NCBI GenBank assembly: GCA_020086605.1
Contig: JACBWW010000012.1
Location: 15,950,253-16,014,252 of the forward strand
Reading direction: 5' to 3'
Source of the DNA: Lanius collurio
Taxonomy: Eukaryota > Chordata > Aves > Passeriformes > Laniidae
Length of the DNA: 64,000 nucleotides
Both the position numbers and the translations under genes were made by a program. The notes beneath the pieces are model-generated. The model had not been told where the DNA came from, ran no database searches, and was given only the letters and a program-made list of their open reading frames with translations. Shown in pieces: positions 14,111 to 26,401 of this stretch. Numbering within the stretch: the stretch's first letter is position 1; every line of letters begins with the position of its first letter.

Positions 14111-15489
14111 ACTTTCTGGCCACCAGGAGAGAAATGTTGTGCTATCTATCCTTAAGAGAATAGCTGAACTTCAGAAAATTTGTATCATGACACTGATTTC
14201 ACATGTAACTTACTGTGTTTTTTTTGTTCCACTTATGGAGTTTGAAACCATGTCTGACACTGGCTTTAATTCATCTGAAATTCACTGATACTTGCTTGCT
14301 AAATTCATGATTCAGAAAAAAAAGTTTGCAAAGCAGGTGATACCATGGGACTTTCAAATATGTCAAGACACAAGAGCCAACACTACCAAACCAGAAGACA
14401 GCACAACAATTCAGGAACACTTTCTCTATATAAATTATGAATCCATAGTTAGTGGTAAAAATGTCATGGTAGAAGGACATGTAAAATGATATCTGTTTTG
14501 TTTTTTTCTATGATAGAGTAAGGAGAGACTGTGCTTTGCAATTCTGTCTATCTACAGAGTGCTTCAGGTAGTTATTTTAGATCCAAATCACGGCTCCTAG
14601 TGCTGCTCAAAGTGCCACTGGCACTGGAAGCAGAACTAAGGCTCAAAGGCAAGGATGGCTCTGGTGCACTGAGTGATGCACTGGAGCAACAAAAGATACC
14701 AAACACCAAATAAGCAAGATCAGCCTTTGGGAAATAACAGGTCCAGAGCTGAGCTAATGAGAAGGTCATCTAGGACTGGGTTCCTGATAATGGCGAAGGA
14801 GAGATACAACTTTATCAAACAGTGGATGGTTTCTACTTTTCTGCATAGGAAAGGGTATCTATCTTCACCATGTTTTCTAGTGCTCACAGAATACTCATGT
14901 GAACACCAGAGTTAATTCTGTGAAACAGTAAGGCCACGAGGTGACAGTCCTACCCTGCAGATACACCATATACCATTCTTTTGATTTCTGTCTTTTTTGC
15001 AGTATCTGCAGTCCTGTACACCACAATAACAAAAATCCCTCCACAGCTTTTGCTAAATCACATTTTTATGTTACACTCTGTACTGCATGCCAAGAAGGAG
15101 ATGTGAAATTAACCAAAGTATCATAAAAATAATAAAAAACTCCATAAGCTTTCAATTCCTTTTTCTGGCCAAGAATAATGAAAACTGTAAGCTTTCTTAC
15201 ACAGTTGAATGGTACAGAATCTACTGTTACAGTCAATTAGACCATCAAACTACACCAAAGCACATTAGTGTATGCTACAAGAAGAAAATCTTAAGCATAT
15301 AGCAGGTCTGCCTAAATACATTTATAGGACCTTCTTTAGCACTATATTTACTACCTGTCATATAATCTCAGGGTAAGAAATAATTTTGACGTAAGAGACA
15401 AATAAGGAAAGGAGAACAAGACTCTCGATGTTACCTTCTCAAAAAACTGGAAGAACCTAAAACTTGTACCATTAGGCACTTAAATGATA

Positions 15490-15581
15490 AATCACAACAA
15501 AATAACCAACAATAAAACCTATTATAAAAAACAAAACAAAACAAACAAAAAAACCTTCAAAACCCAAGCAAAAACCAAACC
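15490..15581 (+). repeat. A/C-rich low-complexity tract
   Basis: Composed of caaaa, aacaa and aaacc blocks with hardly any G or T. It carries chance open frames such as 15484..15687, rich in Lys, Thr and Asn. Confidence 0.85.
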
Positions 15582-15991
15582 ACTCTTCTGGGGAAGAAAA
15601 AGGGGATCAAAGGTAGCATTTGTTAGTATTTACAATAATTGCTCAAAATTTTCTGTTTTTTTCACAGGGAAAACCAAAGCTACCTAAACCAGGCAGGCCT
15701 GACCTAGCCCAGGCCCATTCTTCCACAAAGCACAATCTACTACTTGTCCTCACTTCTCACAAGCTTCAAAGGGTGTGTGCACAGCCACTAGCTGAACGTG
15801 TTCCGGGAAATGATCCAGCATAGTCCACAAGAAAGCAACACACTCTTCCTCATGGTTACTACAACTGAATCGTTTTTCCACAGCAGGCTGCAACACAGTG
15901 GTGCCAAAATAACCTCACAGAGGGCACAGGAGAAGCAACCCTTTAGAGACCAAGACACAAACAGAGCCACAGAGGACATGCCATCCCCTTA

Positions 15992-16042
15992 AAGGACAGT
16001 AACTATGAATGACCATTATGATCATTCATAGTTACTGTCCTT
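15992..16042. repeat. Perfect inverted repeat (hairpin), 21-bp arms, 9-nt spacer
   Basis: The left arm 15992..16012 begins aaggacagtaactatg. The right arm 16022..16042 is its exact reverse complement and ends gttactgtcctt. The 9-base spacer is ccattatga. Homology stops abruptly at both ends. No transposon terminal motif or target duplication was seen. Confidence 0.97.
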
Positions 16043-16749
16043 CAAGAACTAGTAATTGCTGAAGGGTGAAAGCAGTCCCTTACTGAAAGCATCCCTAAAA
16101 CACTGGACTTGCCACAAAAAAATGCTGCCCACTGGTGAGGCTGAATTTCAGAAAGCCCCTTAGCTAAAGGAAAGCTTCCTTTCCACACGCAATGGGATGA
16201 CACTGATTCATGCACGCTGAGCTAAGAGCATGCATAAATGTTTGTAGGATCAGTATCAAATAACCACATTACTCTTCAAAAGCTCTCTATATAATCTGCA
16301 GGAAGATTCACACCAATTATATATTTCATGACTAATTATTCTAATTAAACTGACTGGTAGCACATTAGCGATTCAGACAGAAAACAAAATATTCAGACTT
16401 TACATTCTCCTCCTCCACACTCCAGTGAAATCTCTAATGTATCTTATGATTTATTTATCTCAACTGAAAGGCAAAAATACTCTGAGAGCTTTAGAAAAAA
16501 TCATCAGCTTCCTCCAGCCTCTTACAAGAAACCCACCCTGTACCGGGAGGTGGTGATGCTGCTTAGTGCCATCCTCACTGTTTCAAGGTTCCAGTTTATA
16601 AAACCTTTTTACACTGTTGTACACCTCCCCACACCACCTCCAAGCACCACCACAGTAAGTTGCAATCTGTTACCATGAGCTGCCTATTGGCAGCTTCACG
16701 TACTGCAGCTACTGTACTGCCAAGGTTCTCACTGATGGTTCACCTCCCA

Positions 16750-16776
16750 GGGAATTTCCGGTGATTTAATGACTCA
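16750..16776. promoter_or_regulatory. NF-kB-like and AP-1-like motif pair
   Basis: The palindromic 10-mer GGGAATTTCC at 16750..16759 equals a classical NF-kB consensus. TGACTCA at 16770..16776 is a perfect AP-1 site. A TATAAG lies 43 bp further right (16819..16824). Motif match only; function is unproven. Confidence 0.35.
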
Positions 16777-18630
16777 CTTCTGTAGGCCCACCTGCTCACA
16801 AGCACAACTGTGTGTGCCTATAAGGGGCTGAGTGCCCTCTGGAGAGCAGGAACAAAAATGCCTAATCCCTGTATTTAGGAGAGCTACTACATCTTGCTGA
16901 GAATGGATCTTGATGTTATCATACTTTTGAAAATAAAGCTAAGAAATGACACAGCTGTCTTGTGTCACTTCATATGAGTAAAGCACAATTACATCCCTCT
17001 ATTTGTACAGTGCTTTCCAAAAACGTCACTGGGGTGAAGACTTGTGGTTCAAAGCCAAGTGCTCAGAGTAGCAATTTCCAGAATGGAGACCACCTGTGCA
17101 GTCATCATTTCTCTTTTTGCCTATGAATAATGATCAGCCTTCATTACATGATGATTCCCTCCTTCCCTTCGCCTCATTCCCACAGGTCTTCTGTCTCACA
17201 TGGGGCACAGGGCAGACCATACTCCCAAATGGAGTACTGAATATAACTAAAGGATTGTTTCTTCTTCCCATGCCCCTTTACCCTGAATAAACCAATACAC
17301 TGAACATACTGCAGTGCTTATGAATGTGTTACTGATGAAAAGACTTTCTTCAGATGCTGAACAGATATAGTACAATTGGCAACTTTATGTCTGTATTTTT
17401 TTTTTGCCACTTTTGAGTGTCTTCCTGTTGACCTAAGGACCATAGTTGGCCATAGTTCTTCTATGTATAAGCAAAAAAGAAGAAAAATATATGAACTTAA
17501 ATGTTTGATAAATCAAAAGAATCTAGATTCACTTCTTTGTCTGGGTGATATTCTTAAGATATCTGGCTTTGTAGAACCAAGAGAATATCATGATCTGCAG
17601 CTAAATGTGACTGGGAACTGGAAGTACTTCAGAATCTGAAGAGCTCAGCACCATGCTGTTCAAATCAATTCCTTACCAAGTACTCAAATAAAATAGTAAA
17701 AAAGAAGAATTTAAATTGCCCTACAAGGTGCTGGCCCAGAGTTCCAATTGCTTCTAAAATAAGATCCAGGTGCTCTTAAAAGTCTAAAGCAACCTTTTAA
17801 TTTTAAATTGCTCTTCACTGCATGTGCCGTGAATGCTGATCTTTAAAAAGCGTGTCTAAATCAAAACACTCCGTATTGCAGGATAATTGGTTATAAAATA
17901 TAAAAAAAGCTTCATGAAGATAGCCCTAGCCAAGTTAAGTTGCAAGCCACGTCTAATATTTTCTCTAAGCCAAAGATAACAAAAAATAACCAAGTACGTT
18001 TTGCTATCTTTTCTCTATACCACCAAATAAGAAACTTTCACTCCAAGGTAAGTTACTGGTTCATTTCAACTATATCAGACTTACTACTACTCTGAGACCC
18101 ATCATTATGATTGTTTTATTGCAATGACCCCTAGAGACTCTCTAATGATTCTTACTATTCTTTGCAAATGAAAAAGAAGATGTATTTCCTGCCCCTAAGA
18201 ACTCATCTTTAAGTATTTATAAACACACACAACAGCATGGCAAGAAACTGGGGACAAAAAATCACCACAAAAAGCTTGTGCAAAAGCACTACTTTTGGTC
18301 TGAATTTGCATACATATATTTTTAGAATAAAACTGCAATTTGTGAAATCAGATAAAAGGTCCCTGAAGAGTTTGAGAGATCACTTTTAGAAGTAATGGTG
18401 AAGAATATGTCCATCACACCTATACCTACTGTAATCTGCTGCATGAAACACCACTCTGCAGACACACCATGATCAAGTGGAGGTATTGACACTTCGGTAA
18501 AAAGGATCAACAGCAAGAGTATCCATCCAGGTATAAACCTCAGTAAAGTGTGATCCCACTCAACTATGCACTGAGATTTGGGTCCTATAGGATTATTCCA
18601 CTGAGAAGGAAAACAGGATAAAAGCATAGC

Positions 18631-19028
18631 ATGATCTAGTTTGGAAAATACCTTAAAGATCACCAAGTCCAACCATTAACCCAACACTGTCAAGTCCACC
18701 ACTAAACCATAATACTAAGCATCACATCTAAAGAACTTTTAAATACCTCCAGGAACAGTGACTCAATCACTTCCCTGAGCAGCCTATTCCAAGGCTCAGT
18801 AACCACTTTGGTGAAGAATGTTTTCCTAATATCTGACCTAAACGTCTCCTGGTACAAGCTGTGGCTATTTCATCTTGTTATCTGGGAGAAGAGACAGACA
18901 CTCAACTCTCTACAAACTCCTTTCAGTTACTTGTAGAGAACAATAAGGTCTCCTCTCAGCCCCTTTCTTTCCAGGCTAAGCAAACCCAGTCCCTTCAGCC
19001 ATTCCTCAAAGGACTTGTTCTCTAGAAC
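18631..19028 (-). mobile_element. CR1 LINE 3'-end fragment
   Basis: Same layout as the copy at 13.8 kb. From left to right it has tttggaaaataccttaaaga, the 'aaccattaacccaacactgtc' block, 'cttccctgagcagcctattcc', 'gaagaatgttttcctaatat', and a further 'ctcctctcagcccctttctttcc' part. It reaches about 150 bp deeper into the element than the 13.8-kb copy. Minus-strand orientation, 5'-truncated, decayed. Confidence 0.88.
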
Positions 19029-20979
19029 AGAGTGGCTTTCTAGAATTCTCTGGAGTCAGGAAGTTTTGATGCAACTATTTTAAAGCATTCATAAAGAAGT
19101 TATATGAACAAAATTTTCCTTCCTCACAGCCTGACGTGTTCTTTAAAATAATCTCAGATCCAACTGTCTATTTTCTAGACTTCTCTTGAGGCCATGGTCT
19201 GCTGCTCTCCAAGCTATATTAAAGTTCCCATGATACTGTTTTTTTAGATTCAAACTCATTTTGATTCTATATTAGTGTCTGCTCCATCTTGTCTGGCTCT
19301 CCACTTTGTCATATTCAAAAACATATACCATGCCCAAATAAAACCTACTTGAGCCTTTCCAGCCAGGTCATTCAGGACTTTCAGTAGCTTCCTGCTGGGG
19401 AAGAACAAGGACCCTCAAGGCTGTCATACAAGAATGCTGGTCAAAAAGTAAGGTGTAGCTTGGGATTTTATATACAGTCTGAAGGCAATAAAAAGTTGTG
19501 AGGAAGTCAACAATAATGTTATGAAAAAGCCCAACCGACTGCTTTTGAAATAAACAAACCCTTCATAAGCATTTCTCTTCAGTACTGTGTGACAGTCCTC
19601 ATTTGAATTTCATACAACACCAACTTCTGGCAGAAAGAGGACTTCTGAATGACAAACACACTATGTAACTTGGTAAGCAACCAAGTTCTGCATACGTATT
19701 ACATGACTGCCTTCTTTACAGCTTCTCCTCTCCACATATGTAATGAATGGAAAAGGAAAAGGCAGGCAGATGGTCAGTGAATTATGTATCCTCATCACGA
19801 AGATCCCCAGGAGTAGCCAAATTATACAATGCTTCACAAGAGATATCAAGATAAAAGTGAGGGCTCTTTAAATAGACTGACCTCCAACTCCAGCTGAAAT
19901 CAGCAGAAAAAAATAGAGTGATACAATGAAAAGGAGGAAAAAGTAATTAGCCTGCATCAGCTGTGCTCCAGTTAAATGGATAAGAGCACATGGCTGCTTT
20001 AAAAGAGGATATCCAGATGGAAAGATGCATACTATGACAATGTAAACTCTGTGAACTTTATCATTATGTCAGAACCTTATTTAAAAATATTCCCAACTGA
20101 TACAATTAAAAGGTATTCAAAACTACGGACTTTCTTGGTTCTAAAATTACTTAAAGATGCATGTATTCCTTGGGGTTCATATTATCACCCTTCTAAAAAT
20201 AACACAAACATAAATTGCTGATGCCCAACTCAGGAGAGTATATGCACAGCTCTTCTAAATTATAAAGAAAAATTTCTAGTGGTTCCTAAAGTGTTATAAT
20301 GATTTCTTTCATTTTTTTAATGCAAATTATGTGAATTGGAAACATTTCAGCCATAAAGGAAAAGCTTAGAGACCAAAATATTATCAAGTTGGAAGAGTTA
20401 CACTAAGTGTGTTGTTTTCCATTAAACCTAGGACTTGCAACCACCTTCTTTCCCACAAAATGCAGGGACACCTGAAGGCCAGGACATGGCTGCTTTAAAT
20501 CATGACAACATCAGATCAAACCTGAAAACCAAGTTTAGAGTATAAATTTAAAAAACAAGCATGCAAACCCTGTCAGCACTTTATTTTTGGTGCCAATGCA
20601 GCAATTCAATGTTCAGCAGCAAATTCAAAACCAATCAAAATATGGGCAAAAATCTCCACAAGTTGCAAAACAGCTTTATATATAAGTTGAATTCAAAAAT
20701 AACAGCTTTGGGTGGAACCAGTGTTGCATGTAGAATTTTAACTTGATAAAGATAAGTCTCACTTTCCACCACAAGGTTAGCTATCATCAACATTTTCCAC
20801 TATTATTAGAGAATCTCAATAAATTCTCAGGGAAAAATATAAATTATATCTATGAAAAAGGAAAATTTATCTCTAATACTTTGGACATGACTTTTTTATG
20901 GAGCTATTAGGCTAAATATGGCAGAAGATCAAGCAAGTCCCACCATACTAAGGAAGAAAGAATGGACACGCCTTACCAA
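19029..20979. other. CPNE4 intron, unique sequence
   Basis: No gene or repeat supported; AT-rich, with only short chance frames. Confidence 0.55.
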
Positions 20980-21225
20980 ATGGCTTGAAATTGTCCAGGG
21001 AGGTTTAGGTCAGATTTTAGGAAAAGCTTTTTTACCTAGAGGGTGGTTGGGCACCAGAACAGGCTTCCCAGGAGCAGTCACAGCACCAGCCTGACAGAGT
21101 TCAAGAAGCATTTGGACAATGCTCTCAGGCACATGATGTGACTCTTGGGGACGTCCTGTGTAGGGCCAGGAGTTAACTTGGTGATCCTTGTGGGTCCCTT
21201 CTAATTCAGGATATTCTGTGACAGC
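20980..21225 (+). mobile_element. CR1 LINE 3'-end fragment
   Basis: Plus-strand CR1 3' region. Recognisable parts are the 'agagggtggttgggcaccag' block, aacaggcttcccaggagcag, and the terminal 'gtgatccttgtgggtccctt' leading to aggatattctgtgac. The 5' part is missing. Confidence 0.85.
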
Positions 21226-24200
21226 TTTTTTATTAAGAGAAGGAATAAGACCAATGCAAAGATGGTCAAGGATCTACTTTGGGATTTAAATAAAAGAATG
21301 GAGGACTCCAGCAGGCAAGCACAGGCCTTCAACAAAACTAGGCACACACTAGGGACTGTAAAAAGAGTACTGAAACATCATATGACAATGAACATAATGT
21401 CAATAACCTCAAAGAGAGAAACAAAGACATGGGAATTTGTATTGTTTATTCCCGTGCAGAACAGGAAAGACACATGGCAGCTGACAAGCCCTATATAAGC
21501 TGATGAAGTGCAAATACAGTTTTAAAACAGAAAATGCCACTGTCAGTGAGAACAGTTCCTGCATCCATGTGGAACCTGAAGGGCAGCCAGGGGAATAGGG
21601 CTATTGAAATTAGTCCAGTTCATTTGGCAGTGACACAGCATAAGCTTTTAAATTTACCCCAGTTACAATGCAACAACAGACTAATCAGCCCTCAAACAGC
21701 ATTTAAAGTTAAATACAACAAGATACAATGATCATCCTAATGTTTCCCTGAAGAGGCATATAGAAGGGATGCAGAGCATCACTTGGTTCTGCACCAGCAG
21801 CTGGTTCTACACCAATGGCATACATGAGCCAGTTGGTGCCATAGCAAGGCAAAGAGTTTTTCCAAATATTTGAAAAAGCAAAAGCCTCAAAACCTCATAT
21901 TTTAATTTTTTTTAATTGAAATTGAATTGAAAAACAAACCTCGAATCCCTCTGATTAAGTTTATCATTAAAAATCCAGATTACCAGAATGGACAGTTTTC
22001 TGCTTCAAAAGCACAACATCCCAGGTTGGTCTTATGGAACAAAACTGAGTACCTCACAAAATTGTGACATTTACCTCAGATAGTTGCAGTTAATATATTA
22101 TGATAAATTTCAAACTAAAAGGTAGCTGAACAATACACTGTAGGCTTTTTGAAGACAAAAATTATTCATAGGAAGCTACAGCAATGATTCCAGTTCCAAT
22201 GACTTACATGCTCTTCTAGAAAGGACTGTTCAAACCAAGAATTGGCTTCTCATGTATTTTTATTCTGCCATCTTGAAGTGTGACATTTTGAACAAAAGGC
22301 AGGTAAATTTATACAGCTTACCAATGCAATCTACACCCAAATAGTATGGACTTTCTTTGGGTTCACAGTACCCTAAAATTTTCTTAGCAAATAAGCACCT
22401 TTGTAGACCCAGAATTGGTAAAATTTTGCTTTGCTGTCAGCAGCAGTAGCATGGAGGTGGTAGCAGTCACTCCAAGCCCTCTGCCAGGAACAGAGGATTT
22501 TTTTTCAGCCCCATTGCTTTCTTGTCTTCAGACACTAGTCTTACTAGTTTACATCTAGGATCTTCTTTTGGAGAACACAAAGAGTGGAAAAGAAACAAGC
22601 GCAGAAATCACGATTCTGGTAGTTAATGCAATGTGGCGCTGCTTTGATTACTTGTTTTTACATGCAAAATTGTAAAGTTCTCAAGGGGAGAAAGAAAAAA
22701 ATCAATCCTTCCAATTCTTGAAAAAAAAAAACCAAAAACAAAATCAGGCAGATCCTGAAATATCTGTTAACAGATGAGGTCAGTGCATCCATACAGAAAT
22801 GTAGTTTGGACATTTCAATTCTCAGTCAGATTTCAGAGAGTCTGTATTCTGGCCTGGTTACAACATAACTGATACAATATATTTTTAAGCTACTATCAAA
22901 CATGAGGGAAGATGCAAAACAGTGGTTCCAGTAAAACTGCTTTTACTTTCCTTTGCACAAACTTGAACTCCACCAATTCATGTCAACAGCACATTCTCTT
23001 ATTACTTAATGGTTTTAAACCAAACCAGCTTAATGGACTTGGTATCCCTAGTCAATCAATATTTGAATAGAAGATTTCTCAAAACACATTTGCAATAATT
23101 CAGACTGTTTTTCTAAATCACTTATTCTCAGAGTTTCATAAGTGCTCCTTTCCTTCGGGAAACAATTTGTATTAGGCCCTAAAGCCCTTCACAGTAAATG
23201 CCCAAGAGGCTCACACTGCTGACAATCTCTAAGTCCCAATCTGATGCTACAGGTTAAGAGTCAGTTTACTGAATCAATCAAGTGAATTATCTACTTACAA
23301 AGCAGCTCCAAAGATTCCTGTTTACTGTAAGTTTATCACTATCTGTCAGACTACTGAAGTCAAACCAGGCTTAAAATCTGTTCTGCAGATGTGTGAGGTT
23401 TCTGTGTCTGTAAGAGACAGCTCATAAGAGGCAGGCATATAACTGAGGTAATCTGGAATGTGCATCTGCCTGCCCATGACAAAAGCAGCCTTAGACTCTC
23501 CATCCAAGTTTAAAATACTAAGTATCTGATAGATAATTAAACTGCAGGGGAAGTAAGCAAAAGATTTTTTTTTTTTTAATGTGGAGAGGAGCTGCTGGCA
23601 TTATAGAATTCCTCCTATATGTAGTCCTACCAAACCAGTTGTTCAGGGTCAAGAAAGAGTGGAAGCACTGTAAAACCTTCTTTTTCTTGATATCTTCCTT
23701 AGATAATGTGTTTATATATATATGTATATATGTATGCATGTGTTTGACTGAGAACAGTGTGTGAGAGTCACAGCTTTCATGGAAAGCTACCCTGAGAAAA
23801 AGTTGTGAAAAGTTAATGAAGCATAAATTAGGAACCACCAAACAGACAGCATGGCTAAAGGCAGTATTTACAAGAATGTCTTCGGATGATTAGAAACATT
23901 GAAGACAGTACATTAATGACAAAGAAATATCTAGAACTTCAGGGGAAGAGGAAATAATTCAGCAGCCTTGTTAATGAGGTAAAGAAAGAACTTTTATTAA
24001 TATAGAGTAAAATATTTTGTTATTTAGAGTATTTTGACATTTTAAATGTCATAAATACAAGAACAGATGAGAACTCCTCTCAGTTCTTCCAGGCAGAAGG
24101 CTCCTGGAAATCAGCCCCAACAGAAGATCTGCCTAGTAAAGGATGCTCCAGGCCACAGGTTCAGGGAGAGACCATGTGGCTTTTACCACCTCTCATACAT

Positions 24201-26396
24201 AATCATTCCCTCCTGACTTCCCAGAAGTGCATATGGTTTTATTCAATTATATAAACTTTGAGAAAATAACTCTTCACTCCCCATGACTTGAAGACAGGAG
24301 ACCTGAAGAGGTTTAGTTGGACAGATAAAGAAGTAGGTTTCCAGCTCTGGTAGAGAGGAATCATCCAGCCCAAATACAACCACTCTCAATATGAACAAAG
24401 GCATCTCCTTCCTCTCTTTTGCACATGCATTACATTTCACAAACTCCACTACAGAGGCAGAAAATGATGCTTGAGCTAGTGGAATAATATGATATTTCAT
24501 ATATATTGACTCAACACTATTTGTTTCCAGTTGAGACAACATGTCTGATTCAAATGAGTTGCAGCTAAAAGACTAGCTGATTTAAAAAGACAAGAGAAAA
24601 AGCACTATGGCTGTCTTTAAATGCTGAGACAAGGAGAAGGCTCAAGAAAAAGCAACAGTAATGGATGAGATAAAAACAAGAGGGAGTTATTATAAAACAG
24701 ATTTAAAATAAATAAACACATTACTACCTGGGGTCTAAAAAGAAATCTCATCATAACCTAATGCTGTTCATATTTCTGGACTATGCACAGGAGGAAGAAG
24801 TTCCCAGTACCAGCTTCTAATCAAATATTTGCCAACACAAAAAAAATTACAGCCTTTAGTTTTCAGAATTCTAACTTTGCATAAGTAGTTTGGAAAGTCC
24901 TGTGAGAGCATTCTCTTTCTTTTTAACAAGAAGGGTAATATAAATTTCATTTCCAGGCTTTGAGCTTCTGCATCTATATTTTTAAACATGTACTAAACAT
25001 GCATTAGGGGCTGAACAGAATACCATGAATGATGCTCTGTAGGATATGGAGAAAAACGGCACAGCAGATTCCCTCCATGCGGAGAACTTTTCTTTTTCCA
25101 GAGAGATGACAGGAGGTCTTCAGCAGGCAAGCATTTGGAAAAGAGGTACTCCAAAATATTAGAAAGGAAAGGAAAGGCTTGGAAAGGAAAATATCCGATT
25201 TGATGAATTCAGGCTGAGAACACACCAAGATAAAACATTCAATTAGCTTGCAGCCTGACCCCACAGACTTCCAATGGTGCTTGAAAAAGATGAGCTATCT
25301 TTGACAGTCACACCACACAGAAAGACTTCAAGGAAATGTACCAGGAACAGAAAGCAAAAGCTAAAAGCAAATCTTGGCAGCAACAGAGATTACCAAGTGG
25401 TTTTGAGTAAAGAAACATTCATTAGCATCAACAGACTTGATGAAAAAGGAGAAAGAAAAGTATGATATAGAATTATGAGGATGAAATAAACCATAAAGGC
25501 ATATACACAGGCACAATGCCATGGTGTAAATAAAAATCACAGCTTTCAGTTTGATAAGTGAAAATAAGGTAAGCCTAATGGCTCCTAGAAGACTTTAGCA
25601 TCACCTTCTAGGAACATACCTTGGGAAGTGAATGCAGCCGGACTCCCCCATTTATTCTTATGTCCAAAAGTCAGTAAACAACTGCTGCACTCAGAGTTCA
25701 TCACCTGCAAATTGTGCAGGGCATAGAGCTGTATACAAGACAAGTACTCTGAAGATCTCAATGATCTGGGCAGCAGAGGCCAATCACCTTGACTGCCAGC
25801 CCAAAGCCAGGAAAGGTAGGACCTTGGCCACATTGTGGCTTCATTAGAAAGAATTCCATTGCCTTTCTTTCCTGATGAAGGTCGTGATCATTTCAGGTAA
25901 AGACTCAATTCTTCCCCATTGGCTTTTATAAACCGCAATCTGCATGAATCCAGTTTTACAACAGATCTAGAATTTCTTTAAAGACTTTGATCCAAGTTTT
26001 GGCCAGAGAACATGCAGGTAGTATTTCCAATTATCAGCCTTCCCGAAGAGAAAAAATCCCAAATCTGCAAATGAATCAGAAGCTTCTTCACGATGAGAAT
26101 AGCTAATTTCATTACCTCAATTTAGTGAAAGGATCTCCTTGCCACCAAATTAATCTGATATAAAATATCTCATCAGAACTTTGTAATTTCCTCTACTTGT
26201 CAGAGAATAATCTTCTTCAAATGGTATGTTCATCTTACTGTAACCCCATTACTTACAATTAATTTCATACAGGATGTTTGTTCACCAAGTTGAAATCTTA
26301 AAAGTGGAAGGAGAAAAATAATATCTAGAATCTGCTCTAGCATTGAATAGAGTATTATTTAAAATATTTCGCCAAACCCATCAAACATCCAATAAG
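21226..26396. other. CPNE4 intron, unique sequence
   Basis: No exon, RNA gene or mobile element recognised. A TA/TG microsatellite lies at 23712..23745. Frames on both strands at 23518..23841 are coincidental and read through this microsatellite. Confidence 0.55.
23712..23745. repeat. TA/TG microsatellite
   Basis: Alternating tatatata..gtatatatgtatgcatg pattern, imperfect, about 34 bp. Confidence 0.85.
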
Positions 26397-26401
26397 CCAG
26401 C

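Larger units (their letters stand above)
14111..18630. other. CPNE4 intron, unique sequence
   Basis: No exon recognised. It holds an A/C-rich tract (15490..15581), a perfect hairpin (15992..16042) and a NF-kB/AP-1-like motif pair (about 16.75 kb). Otherwise it is ordinary AT-rich intron. Confidence 0.55.
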
